Origin: Mycobacterium sp.
GTDB taxonomy: Bacteria > Actinomycetota > Actinomycetes > Mycobacteriales > Mycobacteriaceae
Direction: 5' to 3'
Length of the DNA: 64,000 bases
Assembly (NCBI RefSeq): GCF_029961025.1
Contig: NZ_JASBVP010000011.1
Coordinates: 186,001-250,000 of the forward strand
The translations under genes were made by a program, and so were the position numbers. Below the pieces are notes generated by a model that saw nothing but the letters and a program-made list of their open reading frames with translations, searched no databases and was not told the origin of the DNA. Below are positions 1 through 9,342 of this stretch, in pieces; the stretch's first letter is position 1, and each line of letters begins with the position of its first letter.

Positions 1-532
1 GGTCGCGGAATTAGCCGACGTGGTGGAGATGTCGTTTGTCCGCCACCCCTCGGATGTCGAAAGACTGCTCAGCGAGGTGGACAGGCTCGGCGCGCAACAC
101 CTGGGGATCATTCTGAAAATCGAAACCCGGCAGGCGTTTGAGCATCTGCCGCAACTGCTGTTGACCGTGATGCGTCACCCGCGGGCGGGGGTGATGATTG
201 CCCGCGGAGATCTCGCCGTCGAGTGCGGCTTCGATCGGCTGGCGGAATTACAGGAGGAGATCCTCTGGCTGTGCGAGGCCGGCCACCTTCCGGTGGTCTG
301 GGCGACGCAGGTGCTTGAGCAACTGGCGAAAACCGGCAACCCGTCACGCGCGGAAATCAGCGATGCCGCAATGAGCGAGCGGGCCGAGTGCGTGATGCTC
401 AACAAAGGCCCCTACATTGGTGACGCCGTGGTGATCCTCGACAAGATCCTTCGGCGCATGGCAGGACACCACCAAAAACGCACCGGCCTGCTGCGGTCGC
501 TGCGCTCGTGGCGTCCCACCCGCCCGGCTTAA
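1..532 (+). CDS. Pyruvate kinase-like protein, C-terminal part (5' end outside window)
   Basis: The reading frame is open from the first bases and stops at 532. The visible part matches the end of the pyruvate kinase TIM barrel: a DVVEMSFV strand, the EIKIE-like stretch ILKIETRQAF, the GVMIARGDLAVE segment that binds metal and substrate, an ATQVLE strand and a barrel end with SDAAMSERAECVMLNKGPY. Canonical pyruvate kinase has about 120 more residues forming the allosteric C-domain. Here the chain ends about 35 residues after the barrel with a basic, proline-containing tail. It is therefore a barrel-only relative, seen in some bacteria, and may not be an ordinary regulated glycolytic enzyme. 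The family call is firm; substrate and physiological direction are inferred. Confidence 0.8.
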   Translation, partial: VAELADVVEMSFVRHPSDVERLLSEVDRLGAQHLGIILKIETRQAFEHLPQLLLTVMRHPRAGVMIARGDLAVECGFDRLAELQEEILWLCEAGHLPVVWATQVLEQLAKTGNPSRAEISDAAMSERAECVMLNKGPYIGDAVVILDKILRRMAGHHQKRTGLLRSLRSWRPTRPA

Positions 533-540
533 GTCCCGCC

Positions 541-1809
541 TTAGCCCGCGGCACTGTGCACCGGTGCGGGGTAAGGCGCCCCGAAATCGGGTACAACACG
601 GTAGCCGTGCCGCCGGGCAGCGGCCGCGCAGCGCCGCAGCAATGCTCCCAACCCGATGAACGTGGCCTGATCGAAGATCATCGGTGTCAGCAACCGGTTG
701 TGCACGAAACCGAACCCTATTCCGCTGGCCGGGTCGGCCCATCCGATCGATCCGCCTAAACCGGCGTGACCGAACCCGGGCAGCAGGCCCGGGATGGGCA
801 CCGCGTGATACCCCATGTGCCAGGACAGCGGCAGGAATAGGTTGTAGTCCGGCCGCAGGCTTGGCCTGCCGGGAAGTCCTGCTACCAGCTCCGAAGACAA
901 AAACTGGAAACCGTCGAGTCGGCCGTGATTGGCGATCGCGCCGTAAAGCCGCGCCAGCGCCCGCGCCGTACAGACCCCGTTGGCCGCCGGTACCTCACCG
1001 TCGAGCATTGGGATATCGCCCTGGACAAAGGCTTTCATTCCCGGAAAATACATTGCGCCGAACGCGGCCGAGAACGGGAACGCGGCAATCTTCGGGGCCA
1101 CGAAATTGACCAGCGGGTTTGCCCGGACACTTTGCGGGATGATGATCTGGGCGGTTTGCGTCGGGGCCGTGGCCGGCGGCCGACCCAGATGCAGCCCGTC
1201 GCTGTTCAGCGGTGCCGCCAGTTCCGTGCGGATCAGCTCACCCATCCCCTTGCCGGTGACCGCGCGCGCCAGGCCGGACATCAGCCACCCGTAGGTCAGC
1301 GCATGGTAGGCCGGTTTGCCCAGCAGCCGACCCGCTGGCGCCGCCGCCAGCCGGGCCTCCATCAGCCGGGCGTTCATCAACTCGGCACCGCTGACGCCGC
1401 CCAGCTGGGATAGCCCGGCGCGGTGACCCATCACGTCCCGAATGGTGATGGCCGACTTGCCGTTGGCGCCGAATTCCGGCCAGTAGTCGGCAACCGGCGC
1501 GTCATAGGCGAGCAATCCCCGGTCGACAAGCCGATGAATGACCGTGGACGTTAAACCTTTGGTTACCGAAAACACCATCGCGCCGGTATCCGCCGACCAC
1601 GCCACCGTGCCGCGGCGATCGGCCCATCCCGTCCACACGTCGACAACCGGTCTGCCGTCGAGATAGACCGAGAGGGCACCGCCACCGAGACGGCGTCCCG
1701 GAAACAACCTGGCGAAACTACGTACAACGCATGCAAAATGGGGATCAGCCGCACCCGCAACCCCCGCCGGCAGCCGGCCCTCTGACCGGGAAATGCTTGC
1801 CCGCCTCAT
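541..1809 (-). CDS. Serine hydrolase/esterase of the class C beta-lactamase fold
   Basis: The 422-aa protein has the SxxK nucleophile motif as S-V-T-K near residues 81-84 and a plausible catalytic Tyr in the HALTYGW segment near residue 170. This is the arrangement of EstB/LipL-type esterases and penicillin-binding-protein-like hydrolases. Such enzymes hydrolyse esters of short acids or lipids; true beta-lactamase activity is not expected. No signal peptide is evident, so it is probably cytosolic or peripherally membrane bound. It stands alone on the minus strand, convergent with the upstream pyruvate kinase-like gene. Two DosR-like boxes lie about 80-120 bp upstream of the ATG, so induction under hypoxia is likely. 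The substrate is unknown. Confidence 0.82.
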   Translation of the reverse strand: MRRASISRSEGRLPAGVAGAADPHFACVVRSFARLFPGRRLGGGALSVYLDGRPVVDVWTGWADRRGTVAWSADTGAMVFSVTKGLTSTVIHRLVDRGLLAYDAPVADYWPEFGANGKSAITIRDVMGHRAGLSQLGGVSGAELMNARLMEARLAAAPAGRLLGKPAYHALTYGWLMSGLARAVTGKGMGELIRTELAAPLNSDGLHLGRPPATAPTQTAQIIIPQSVRANPLVNFVAPKIAAFPFSAAFGAMYFPGMKAFVQGDIPMLDGEVPAANGVCTARALARLYGAIANHGRLDGFQFLSSELVAGLPGRPSLRPDYNLFLPLSWHMGYHAVPIPGLLPGFGHAGLGGSIGWADPASGIGFGFVHNRLLTPMIFDQATFIGLGALLRRCAAAARRHGYRVVPDFGAPYPAPVHSAAG

Positions 1810-1887
1810 AAGGCACAGGATCTATCGGCGATGTGTCCCCCGACGAGTGAAGGAGGACCCGAGATCACCGCCATAAGTCACTGGTCA

Positions 1888-1907
1888 GAAAGGCCGAAAG
1901 TCTAATC
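1888..1907 (-). promoter_or_regulatory. DosR-like box, proximal member of a pair
   Basis: The core AGGCC-GAAA-GTCTA aligns with the DosR consensus TTSGGGACTWWAGTCCCSAA, keeping the GTC half well and the left half loosely. It lies 80-100 bp upstream of the serine hydrolase ATG and its start is 22 bp from the start of the next box. Confidence 0.5.
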
Positions 1908-1909
1908 CC

Positions 1910-1929
1910 GGTGGGCCTAAAGGCCTATC
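1910..1929 (-). promoter_or_regulatory. DosR-like box, distal member of a pair
   Basis: The core GGGCC-TAAA-GGCCT is an almost perfect palindrome close to the DosR box. Two turns of helix separate it from the box at 1888, the same face of the DNA, as in several other promoters in this window. Confidence 0.55.
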
Positions 1930-2005
1930 GAGCTGCGGGGCGACTCCAAAGCCGCGGCGTGCTTATCGATCACGCGCGCCCGCATCGGTGACCGGTGGCC
2001 GCCGG

Positions 2006-2419
2006 TCACCGACCGGTGAGGAATACCAGGCTGAATTTGCCGATCTGGATCTCATCGCCGTTGGCGAGCAGCGCCGAGTCCACCGGTTTGCGGTTGACAT
2101 AGGTGCCGTTGAGGCTGCCGGTATCGACGATCCGGAATTTGCCGTCTTCCCTGCGGAATTCGGCATGCCTGCGACTGACGGTGACATCGTCGAGAAAGAT
2201 GTCGCTTTCGGGGTGTCGGCCCGCTGAAACACAGTCGCGATCCAGCAAAAACCGCGACCCGGCGTTGGGACCGCGTCGGACGGCTAACAGCGCCGTCCCG
2301 GTGGGCAACTTGTCGGCTGCCCATTCCGCCTCAGCGGTAGCGGCGTCGGTGGGCTCGCGCTCACCGGCAAGATCGGCTCGGAATGTGGCGGTATTGTCCC
2401 CGTTGACTTCCTTGGGCAT
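2006..2419 (-). CDS. FHA-domain protein, GarA paralog
   Basis: The 137-aa protein is very similar, as remembered, to mycobacterial GarA, the phospho-regulated switch that controls 2-oxoglutarate metabolism by binding 2-oxoglutarate dehydrogenase, glutamate dehydrogenase and glutamate synthase. The FHA core is complete (GRHPESDIFLDD, VSRRHAEF, SLNGTYVN). The N-terminal kinase target region is altered. GarA has the pair Thr21-Thr22 before a V-F-R-A-D segment; here Asn9-Thr10 precede A-T-F-R-A-D. So the position of Thr22 (PknB site) is kept and that of Thr21 (PknG site) is lost. It sits downstream of the YVTN gene on the same strand with a 160-bp gap. No clear ribosome binding site is seen. GarA-like binding is inferred. 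Confidence 0.85.
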   Translation of the reverse strand: MPKEVNGDNTATFRADLAGEREPTDAATAEAEWAADKLPTGTALLAVRRGPNAGSRFLLDRDCVSAGRHPESDIFLDDVTVSRRHAEFRREDGKFRIVDTGSLNGTYVNRKPVDSALLANGDEIQIGKFSLVFLTGR

Positions 2420-2583
2420 CTGGTCGTTGCCTTAAATGTGGATTGAGAATGTCGGTTTAGCGCATAGCCGCGATGTTCAGCCGGCTCGTCTGGATCTAGG
2501 GTCAGAATAGTTGACCGCTGGTGAGACGACTCGAGAATGCACAAATCACCCGGCTTCCGGCGACCGCCCTCGACCGAGCGGGG

Positions 2584-3795
2584 TTAAATCCCGACCACGG
2601 TGACGAGGCCAGACCAATAGTCGCTGACATAAAGACGGCAGCCGTCGGGACTGATCGCTAATCCCTGGGGATACCCACCGATATCGATGGTGCCGACGAC
2701 GCACCCGGCGACGGTGTCGATGACCGATACCCCACGGGCGCCAAAATCACCGATAAACGCGCACTTGCCGTCCGGGCTGATCTGCACGCTGCGGGGCAGA
2801 TCGCCGACCATGATCCGGTCGGCTTCGTTGGTGACCGTGTCGATGATCGACAGCGAACACGAACCGGCCACATACGCCGTCACGCTATCGGGGGTAAACG
2901 CCAAGGCAAGTGGTTCATCCTGCAGGGCGATGGGTGTCACACGATGGGTGGCAAGGTCGACCGCTGACACGGATTGGCTGTCGGCGTGCGTCGCATACAT
3001 CCTCGAGCCATCTGGGCTGACAGTGATGCCGTCGAGGCGGCCACGCAGATCGATGGTATCGATTACCGCCGGGGCCGCAGTGTCTATCACGCTGATGAAA
3101 CCGTGACCGTACTGCCGATAGGCGCTGTGGCGAGACCATCCGACATACACCCGCGTGCCATCGGGGTTCACCGCAAGGTCAGCGATGGTATAGCCTGCCC
3201 AGCCACTTTCACCGGGGATGGCTGCAAGCATGCCACCCGCACTGTCGTGCACCGAAATCCAGCCGCAGCCGTCGTGGGCGTGGTGTGCGACGTAGATCAG
3301 GGCCCCGTCCGCGGTGATGACCTCGCGCGCCGCCGAGGCGCCCGGAATCACCATGACCCGCCGGGGGGTGGTCCACTCGGTAGCGTCGACAACCGACACG
3401 GAGCCGTCGTAGCCGGTGACATAGAGTCGGCTGCCGTCGGCGCTGATCGCCAGCTCCTTGGGTTGCCCGCCGGTCGGGATCACGCCCACGATGTTGTTCA
3501 GGCGGCTGAGCACCGCGACGGAGGTACGTCGCCCTACATACACGTGACAGCCGTCCGGGCTGACCACCAGCTCACCAGCGGCCTCTCCCACCCCGATGGT
3601 CGCGAGGATCGTTGGCGGGGGCAAGCAGTGCTCCGGGATTGCCCCGTAGGCGATCGGGGGGCCGGCGGGGTCACTGGGGCCCGGCTGGCCCGTGCCGACG
3701 TCCTCCGGGCCGGACGACCGCGCCAGCAGGGCCGTTGGCCCGACGGGGGGGCCGTCACGGGCGCCCTCGTGGATATCACAGTCGACAGGGTGCAT
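2584..3795 (-). CDS. YVTN-type beta-propeller repeat protein
   Basis: From about residue 70 the 403-aa protein is built of repeated blades ending in patterns such as ISPDGxxxYV and SVIDT, typical of the YVTN/NHL propeller family. About eight blades can be counted. The N-terminal 60 residues are rich in Gly and Pro with no hydrophobic signal sequence. The start chosen is the ATG at 3795, preceded at 6 bp by AAAGGGG; ATGs further upstream lack such a site. Propellers of this kind act as binding scaffolds, sometimes for metals or partner proteins; nothing here identifies the ligand. A well-conserved DosR-like box 62-81 bp upstream predicts induction during hypoxia. Confidence 0.85.
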   Translation of the reverse strand: MHPVDCDIHEGARDGPPVGPTALLARSSGPEDVGTGQPGPSDPAGPPIAYGAIPEHCLPPPTILATIGVGEAAGELVVSPDGCHVYVGRRTSVAVLSRLNNIVGVIPTGGQPKELAISADGSRLYVTGYDGSVSVVDATEWTTPRRVMVIPGASAAREVITADGALIYVAHHAHDGCGWISVHDSAGGMLAAIPGESGWAGYTIADLAVNPDGTRVYVGWSRHSAYRQYGHGFISVIDTAAPAVIDTIDLRGRLDGITVSPDGSRMYATHADSQSVSAVDLATHRVTPIALQDEPLALAFTPDSVTAYVAGSCSLSIIDTVTNEADRIMVGDLPRSVQISPDGKCAFIGDFGARGVSVIDTVAGCVVGTIDIGGYPQGLAISPDGCRLYVSDYWSGLVTVVGI

Positions 3796-3856
3796 GATGA
3801 CCCCTTTCGATGTGTTGTCTTTAGCGTCCATGATCCCGGTGATGACCACTACATGC

Positions 3857-3876
3857 ATAGGGACAAAAGTCATCTA
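3857..3876 (-). promoter_or_regulatory. DosR-like box upstream of the YVTN gene
   Basis: The sequence atagggacaaaagtcatcta has an intact GGGAC half and AGTC of the second half, spaced by four bases as in the DosR consensus. It is one of the best matches in the window. Confidence 0.65.
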
Positions 3877-4016
3877 TCCACCCGGAAGCCGTCCGTCACG
3901 GGCCCCGCGTTGACGCCGGGACCCGGCTGCGGTGCGACGTCGGGCGCGCTGCGATAAGGAACGCCGCGGGAAACGGCGGCACCGGCCAAAGGCCGTGATG
4001 TTGCGGGCCGGCGTGG

Positions 4017-4274
4017 TTAATCCGGTTCCACCCGATGCTTCTCGACGTATCCAACGACGTCGGCCAGGGTGCGCAACGATGCGTAGTCGCGTTCGGGGAT
4101 GTCGACGTGCAACCGCTTGTGGATGCCGACCAGGAAGTTCAGCCAATCCATCGAATCGAGGTCAACCTGGTCTCGCAGCAGGACCTCGTCTTCGATATCG
4201 TCGACCGTCACTTCCGGGGCGATGGCCGTCAAGACCGACAACACCTCGTCACGGATGTCTTCCCTGGTCATCAT
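4017..4274 (-). CDS. Acyl carrier protein
   Basis: A small acidic protein of 85 aa with the phosphopantetheine attachment motif D-L-D-S-M-D-W at about residues 44-50, so Ser47 would carry the cofactor. Length and helix pattern match a stand-alone ACP. Two adjacent ATGs, at 4274 and 4271, follow the E2 stop codon by 7 bp, so it is the last gene of the ACS-E1-E2 operon and probably translationally coupled. Pairing of an ACP with a complete E1/E2 set is unusual. It could accept the acyl group made by the complex, or be charged by the AMP ligase. Which acyl group it carries cannot be read from the sequence. Confidence 0.85.
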   Translation of the reverse strand: MMTREDIRDEVLSVLTAIAPEVTVDDIEDEVLLRDQVDLDSMDWLNFLVGIHKRLHVDIPERDYASLRTLADVVGYVEKHRVEPD

Positions 4275-4281
4275 CTGGTCT

Positions 4282-5484
4282 TCACTTCTCCAAAACGTCG
4301 GGCTGCTGGAGCAACTCATCGATCGCGGCGAGGAACAACGCACCGCGGTGGCCGTCACTTGCGCGGTGATCGGCAGCGAGGCTGGCCTGCACCGTGGTGA
4401 CCACCCGAATCCCGCCGTCGATCACACAGACCCGCTGCGCGGGCTTGCCAAAACCGACCAGAGCCACTTGCGGCGGGTAGATCACTCCGAAGACCGTGTC
4501 GACACCCTGGTCGCCCAGGTTGGTCACGGTGATCGTCGGGTCCGACATCTCGGAGCTCCGCAGCGAGAAGGCGCGCGCCCGGGCAACCAGGTCGGTGAGG
4601 TCGCGCATCAGCTCGTCGAGCTTCTTATCGGGAACGTCGTGAATAGCCGGCGCCACCAGACCACCACCGCGCAGTGAGATGGCGACACCGACGTGAACTC
4701 CGGTGCCGGGCTGAAACGCGTCATCCCGCCAGAAACCGTTGAATTCGCCGAAGCGCTGGGCCGCAAGGGCCACGGCCTTTAACTGCAGCACAGCCGGCAG
4801 CAGCCGTTCGGTGATGGGTCGCTCCGCGTTGTGCGCGCTCAGCCAGCTCAGCGCGTTTTCCATCACGATTTCGTCCGCCAGATAGTAGTGCGGAATCTCG
4901 CGTTTGGAGCGGCTCATCGCGGCGGCAATCGATCGCCGCATTTGTGCGGCACGCTCCGCCGCGGTGGGTTTGGCTTTCGGCTTGGTCACGGTGGCGGCAG
5001 CGTGTTCCACATCGCTGATGGTGATAGCGCCCTGTGGGCCGCTGCCGGTCACGCCATCGAGGTCAACGCCCAGCGATGCTGCTAAACGTCGCGCAGCGGG
5101 CGAAACCCACCGGCGTCGCGGTGGGGTTCTCGCCGGCGCGGCGAGCTGCCGGGCTACCCGCCCCGGCGCCTCAGCCGCGGCGGCGGGCTTGGCTGAGACC
5201 ACCACCGGCTGTGCCGGGACCTTCGCGGGTTTTTCCGCCGTCTCTCCCGGTTCCAACAGGGTCGCCAATACCGTTCCCACTCCGACGGTTTGGCCGACCG
5301 GAACCAGCAGTTCATGCACCGTGCCCTCATGCCAGCATTCGACTTCCACAGCGGCTTTGCTGGTCTCAACCACGGCTACCACCTGTCCGCGCTTCACCTT
5401 GTCACCGGGTTTGACCCGCCACTCGTCGAGGGTTCCCTCGTCCATGTCTGCGCCCAGCGCGGGCATCTTGAACTCGATCATCAC
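4282..5484 (-). CDS. Dihydrolipoamide acyltransferase (E2) of a 2-oxoacid dehydrogenase complex
   Basis: The 400-aa protein has the three classical E2 parts. An N-terminal lipoyl domain carries V-E-T-S-K-A near residue 44, where the Lys is lipoylated. A peripheral subunit-binding domain follows near residues 125-160 (SPAARRLA to [11 protein letters not shown]). The C-terminal catalytic domain ends with the H-R-A-S-D-G active-site motif near residue 380. It transfers an acyl group from lipoyl-Lys to CoA. The start is a GTG at 5484 or the ATG at 5481, overlapping the stop of E1 beta by 4 bp. There is no E3 gene in the cluster, so the housekeeping Lpd probably serves it. Acetyl transfer is favoured by the neighbouring acetyl-CoA synthetase, but acetoin or branched substrates remain possible. 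Confidence 0.9.
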   Translation of the reverse strand: MMIEFKMPALGADMDEGTLDEWRVKPGDKVKRGQVVAVVETSKAAVEVECWHEGTVHELLVPVGQTVGVGTVLATLLEPGETAEKPAKVPAQPVVVSAKPAAAAEAPGRVARQLAAPARTPPRRRWVSPAARRLAASLGVDLDGVTGSGPQGAITISDVEHAAATVTKPKAKPTAAERAAQMRRSIAAAMSRSKREIPHYYLADEIVMENALSWLSAHNAERPITERLLPAVLQLKAVALAAQRFGEFNGFWRDDAFQPGTGVHVGVAISLRGGGLVAPAIHDVPDKKLDELMRDLTDLVARARAFSLRSSEMSDPTITVTNLGDQGVDTVFGVIYPPQVALVGFGKPAQRVCVIDGGIRVVTTVQASLAADHRASDGHRGALFLAAIDELLQQPDVLEK

Positions 5485-6455
5485 CGGTCCCCGAATAGGC
5501 TTTCTGCTGCGGCGACGATCTTGTCCGGCTGCGGGAGGGCAGCCTCTTCCAGGTGTCTCGCATACGGTATGGGCACCTCTGCGCTGCAGACCCGGGCAAT
5601 GGGGGCGTCAAGGTCGAAAAACGCCCCCTCCACGATTCGTGTGCTGATTTCAGCCGCCAAACTGCCGCTGCGCCAAGCCTCGTCGACTACCACGGCCCGA
5701 TGGGTCTTGCGAACCGACTCCAGCATCGTGTCATCATCCAGCGGACGCAAAACCCGAAGATCAATCACTTCACAGTCGATTCCGGTAAGTGCCAATTGAT
5801 CTGCCGCGTCAAGTGTTTTGGACAGGCAACCGCCGTAGGCGATCAGGGTTACGTCAGATCCGCTGCGGCGGATTGCCGCGCGAGAAATATCGGTAGCTGT
5901 GAGGTCGTCGATATCGGCTGTGGTGTTGTAGAGCTGGACGTGTTCGAAAATCACCACCGGATCAGGGTCCGAAAGCGCGGTGCCCAGCATGCCGTATGCG
6001 TCAGCCACCGTCGCCGGGGCAACCACCTTGATTCCCGGGATATGGGCATACCAGGGCTCCAGGCTGTGCGAATGCTGAGCGGCCAATTGACGGCCGGCGC
6101 CGGTAGCCATCCTGATCACGAGCGGCACCGAGAACTGACCCCCGGACATATGGCGAAGCGCAGCAGCGGTATTTACGATCTGATCGAGTGCCAACAGGCT
6201 GAAGTTCACCGTCATGACTTCTACGATCGGCCGAAGCCCGTTGAGGGAGGCACCGATTCCCGCACCGACGAAACCTAATTCCGACAACGGGGTGTCGCGC
6301 ACTCGCTCCGGGCCGAATTCCTCGAGCAGTCCCTTGGACACCGCATACGTTCCGCCGTATCGGCCGACGTCCTCACCCATCAACACAACTCGGGGATCGG
6401 CGCGCAGTGCGTCGCGTAACGCGTCGTGAACGGCGGTGCGGTAACTGATCTTCAC
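5481..6455 (-). CDS. 2-oxoacid dehydrogenase E1 component, beta subunit
   Basis: The 324-aa protein matches the E1 beta subunit of the pyruvate/acetoin/branched-chain family: [12 protein letters not shown] near residue 25, the E-x-M-T/NFxLxAxDQIxN segment and a C-terminal [10 protein letters not shown] block. With E1 alpha it decarboxylates a 2-oxoacid using thiamine diphosphate and reductively acylates the E2 lipoyl group. Its start overlaps the E1 alpha stop by 4 bp and its stop overlaps the E2 start, so the subunits are made in fixed ratio. The heterodimeric E1 contrasts with the single-chain AceE used by mycobacterial pyruvate dehydrogenase. Substrate is not decided by sequence. Confidence 0.9.
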   Translation of the reverse strand: MKISYRTAVHDALRDALRADPRVVLMGEDVGRYGGTYAVSKGLLEEFGPERVRDTPLSELGFVGAGIGASLNGLRPIVEVMTVNFSLLALDQIVNTAAALRHMSGGQFSVPLVIRMATGAGRQLAAQHSHSLEPWYAHIPGIKVVAPATVADAYGMLGTALSDPDPVVIFEHVQLYNTTADIDDLTATDISRAAIRRSGSDVTLIAYGGCLSKTLDAADQLALTGIDCEVIDLRVLRPLDDDTMLESVRKTHRAVVVDEAWRSGSLAAEISTRIVEGAFFDLDAPIARVCSAEVPIPYARHLEEAALPQPDKIVAAAESLFGDR

Positions 6456-7429
6456 GTTACCGCCTCTACTGCCGGCGTCAGCACATCTCGCTCGAGGTCC
6501 TCCACATTCTCCCAGGTGCCGGCCTCGGCGAAGGCTACCGCGGCCTCGGTCTCGGCATCGGCCGCCCCTTCGATGCCGGCAATATCGTCGCGCGTGAGCG
6601 TGCCCTCGTGCAGGCAGCGCTCACTGAACGCCGGGATGGGGTCGCGCTTGCGCCACCGTTGCACCTCGGCTTTATCCCGGTACAGTTCCGGATCGAACAT
6701 CGAATGGGCACGAAAACGGTAGGTGCGAAACTCGATGAAGAACGGGCTGCCCGAGTCGCGGACATGCGCTGCGCCCTGTTGCGCCGCAGTATAACATGCC
6801 ATCACGTCCATCCCGTCCACGGCGAGCGTCGGCACGCGATAGGCTGCCGCCTTGGCCGTTAGGTCGGTTTGCGATTGCGCCCGCTGCAACGCGGTTCCCA
6901 TCGCGTAAAAGTTGTTCTCACACAAGAACAGCACCGGCAGCCGCCACAGCGCTGCCATGTTCAAGGACTCGTGGAAAGCGCCTTCAGCGACGGCACCGTC
7001 GCCGAAATAGCATGCGGTCACGCGGTTGCGGTGCGTCATCGCGTCGGCCAGGGCAAGGCCGACCGCGAGTGGCAAGCCGCTGGCCACGATCGCATGCCCG
7101 CCGTAAAAGCGGGTGGCCGCGTCGAACAGGTGCATCGACCCGCCGCGGCCTCGTGAGCAGCCCTCTTGTTTGCCGAACATCTCGGCCATGATCGCGTTCA
7201 TCGACACGCCGCGCAGCAGCGCGTGCGCGTGCTCGCGATAGGTCGCCACCACCGCGTCGTCGGGGCTCAACGCTCGAAGCGAACCGGCCGCGACTGCCTC
7301 CTCACCGACGTAGAGGTGCAGAAATCCACGAATCTTGGTTTCCCCGTAGAGTTCTGCGCACTTTTCTTCCATTCTGCGAACCCGCACCATGTCCGACAGC
7401 AGCCCGCGGGCAAGTTCGACATCGGTCAT
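6452..7429 (-). CDS. 2-oxoacid dehydrogenase E1 component, alpha subunit
   Basis: The 325-aa protein carries the thiamine diphosphate motif G-D-G-A-x-x-E-G with the closing E-N-N, about residues 165-200, and the GRGGSMH loop typical of E1 alpha subunits of pyruvate or acetoin dehydrogenases. [16 protein letters not shown] residues near 65 fit the pyruvate/acetoin branch better than the branched-chain branch. It begins within the last codons of the acetyl-CoA synthetase gene (4-bp overlap), which makes transcriptional and translational coupling very likely. It should form an alpha2-beta2 E1 with the next gene product. Confidence 0.9.
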   Translation of the reverse strand: MTDVELARGLLSDMVRVRRMEEKCAELYGETKIRGFLHLYVGEEAVAAGSLRALSPDDAVVATYREHAHALLRGVSMNAIMAEMFGKQEGCSRGRGGSMHLFDAATRFYGGHAIVASGLPLAVGLALADAMTHRNRVTACYFGDGAVAEGAFHESLNMAALWRLPVLFLCENNFYAMGTALQRAQSQTDLTAKAAAYRVPTLAVDGMDVMACYTAAQQGAAHVRDSGSPFFIEFRTYRFRAHSMFDPELYRDKAEVQRWRKRDPIPAFSERCLHEGTLTRDDIAGIEGAADAETEAAVAFAEAGTWENVEDLERDVLTPAVEAVT

Positions 7430-9213
7430 GCCGACACCTCCTGGACGTGCGGACCTGCCGGTGCCTCGACCGTGGACGTGTCACCTTCGGGCAAGCCGAG
7501 TTCGCGCGCTTTCAGCAACCGCCGCATGATCTTTCCGCTGCGGGTATGCGGCAGCGAGTCGGCGAACTCGATCTCCTTGGGGGCGACCGCGGCGCCCAGC
7601 TTCTTGCGGGCATGAGCCAGCAACGCCAGCCGCAGCTCCTCGTCGCCGGTAAAGCCGTCCTTCAGCGTGACGAACGCCTTGACGATCTCGCCCACCACCG
7701 GATCCGGTTTGCCGATGACCGCCGCCTCGGCGACCGCGGGATGCTCGGTCAGGGTGTTTTCGACTTCGAACGGGCCGATCAGATGCCCGGCCGACTTGAT
7801 GACGTCGTCTGCCCTGCCGACGAACCAGAAATAGCCGTCGGCATCCTTTTTCGCCAGATCCCCGGTGAGGTACAGCCCGTCGGTGAACGACTTGCGGTAG
7901 CGCTCTTCGTCGTGCAGATAACCCCGGAACATCGACGGCCAGCCGGTCTTGAGCGCAAGCTCACCTTCGACATCCGGCTCGTCGATCACCGAAACGCTGC
8001 CGTCGTCATTGTGTCGCACTATGTATGCGTGCACGCCGGGCAGCGGCCGGCCCATCGATCCGGGTTTGATATCGAACGCGGGTGTGTTCGCGATCATGAT
8101 TCCGCCGGTTTCGGTCTGCCACCAGTTGTCGTGAATCGGCAGGCCCAGAACGCGTTTCCCCCACCAGACCGCCTCCGGGTTTAGTGGTTCACCGACACTG
8201 GCGATGAAACGCAGACGCGGAAACCGGTACTGCGCGGGGAGTTCGGGACCCGCTTTGATCAGCATCCGGATCGCGGTGGGTGCGGTGTACCACACCGTCA
8301 CGCCCTGATCTTGCAGGATGGTGTACCAGCGCTCGGCGTCGAATTCCGCCTCGTCGACGATCGACGTCACGCCGAGCAACAACGGGGCGATCACACCATA
8401 GGAGGTTCCGGTCACCCAGCCCGGATCGGCGGTGCACCAGAAAATATCGTCGGGATGCAGGTCGAGCGCATACCGGCCGGTGACGTAGTGCATCGCGACG
8501 GCGCCGTGCACGTGGATGGCGCCTTTCGGCGTCCCGGTGGTGCCGCTGGTGAAGTGCAGCAGTGCCGGGTCGTCGGCAGTTGTGGGCTCGATCGGGGAGT
8601 TCTCGTCGGATGCGCTCATCAGATGCCAGAAGCTCGACACCCCCTCGGGGGTGTTCCGACCGTCGACCAGCACGATGTGTCGAACCGATGTCAGGCGGTC
8701 GCGGACCTGGGCGATCTTTCGCCGGTAAAGCGAGGTGGTGGTCACCAAAACATCGGCCTGACCGATGCCGACCCGGGTGGCGATGGGTTCGGGCCCGAAG
8801 GCCGAGAACATCGGGCACACGACGCTGCCGTTGCGCAGGGCGCCCATGATCGCGATGTACAGTTCGGGGATTCGACCCATGACCGTGAAGACCCGGTCTC
8901 CCTTGCCGATGCCGAGCGAGCGCAGGACGCCGGTGAACCGCCTCGACAGCCCGGCCAGTTCGCCGTAGCTGAATTGCCTGGTCGCGATCCGGCCGTCGGG
9001 GCCGGGATCGGTGATGAACCGCAGTGCCGTGCGGGTTCGCGCCGGACCCTCGGCGTGGCGGTCGACGGCGGCGTAGGCGATGTTGCAGCCGCCGCCCATG
9101 CCTTCGCACAACGGCGGCACATCGGCCCAGTCGAAGGTTGAGCAGATCTGCTGATAGTCGGTGAAATTCGGCGTGACGACAAGATCGTCGGCGCTCTTGT
9201 GAATGATCTGCAT
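7426..9213 (-). CDS. Acetyl-CoA synthetase (AMP-forming), AcsA type
   Basis: The 595-aa protein has all acyl-adenylate motifs: the P-loop [10 protein letters not shown] near residue 220, WWQTETGG near 370, the YLTGDLA block near 450, and a C-terminal R-S-G-K-I-M lysine near 565. The [15 protein letters not shown] block marks the acetate/propionate-CoA ligase group. It activates acetate to acetyl-CoA at the cost of ATP. It is the promoter-proximal gene of a five-gene operon with E1 alpha, E1 beta, E2 and ACP, all joined by short overlaps or gaps. A DosR-like box lies 54-73 bp upstream. The operon thus offers two routes to an acetyl unit, from acetate and from a 2-oxoacid. Adenylate transfer to the ACP is possible but unproven. 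Confidence 0.92.
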   Translation of the reverse strand: MQIIHKSADDLVVTPNFTDYQQICSTFDWADVPPLCEGMGGGCNIAYAAVDRHAEGPARTRTALRFITDPGPDGRIATRQFSYGELAGLSRRFTGVLRSLGIGKGDRVFTVMGRIPELYIAIMGALRNGSVVCPMFSAFGPEPIATRVGIGQADVLVTTTSLYRRKIAQVRDRLTSVRHIVLVDGRNTPEGVSSFWHLMSASDENSPIEPTTADDPALLHFTSGTTGTPKGAIHVHGAVAMHYVTGRYALDLHPDDIFWCTADPGWVTGTSYGVIAPLLLGVTSIVDEAEFDAERWYTILQDQGVTVWYTAPTAIRMLIKAGPELPAQYRFPRLRFIASVGEPLNPEAVWWGKRVLGLPIHDNWWQTETGGIMIANTPAFDIKPGSMGRPLPGVHAYIVRHNDDGSVSVIDEPDVEGELALKTGWPSMFRGYLHDEERYRKSFTDGLYLTGDLAKKDADGYFWFVGRADDVIKSAGHLIGPFEVENTLTEHPAVAEAAVIGKPDPVVGEIVKAFVTLKDGFTGDEELRLALLAHARKKLGAAVAPKEIEFADSLPHTRSGKIMRRLLKARELGLPEGDTSTVEAPAGPHVQEVSA

Positions 9214-9266
9214 GCTGGGTCCTAGCCGGGTGTTGTCTTCATCGTTTCCGTGCCGGGCGAGCCGGG

Positions 9267-9286
9267 ATAGGGACCAAGGTCACCAA
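9267..9286. promoter_or_regulatory. DosR-like box between acs operon and Ddn-like gene
   Basis: The sequence atagggaccaaggtcaccaa keeps GGGAC and GTC in the right spacing. It sits in the 129-bp divergent region and could serve the acs-E1-E2-ACP operon on the minus strand and the Ddn-like gene on the plus strand. Confidence 0.6.
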
Positions 9287-9342
9287 AGGGTGCGGCCGGA
9301 TGACCCTGCCCCGAGGAGACGGCGGGGGCACACCATCGGGGC

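Noticed and set aside
2974..3957. 327-aa open frame on the plus strand over the YVTN gene
   Set aside because: Antisense to the propeller gene with its repeats; no independent motif or ribosome site.
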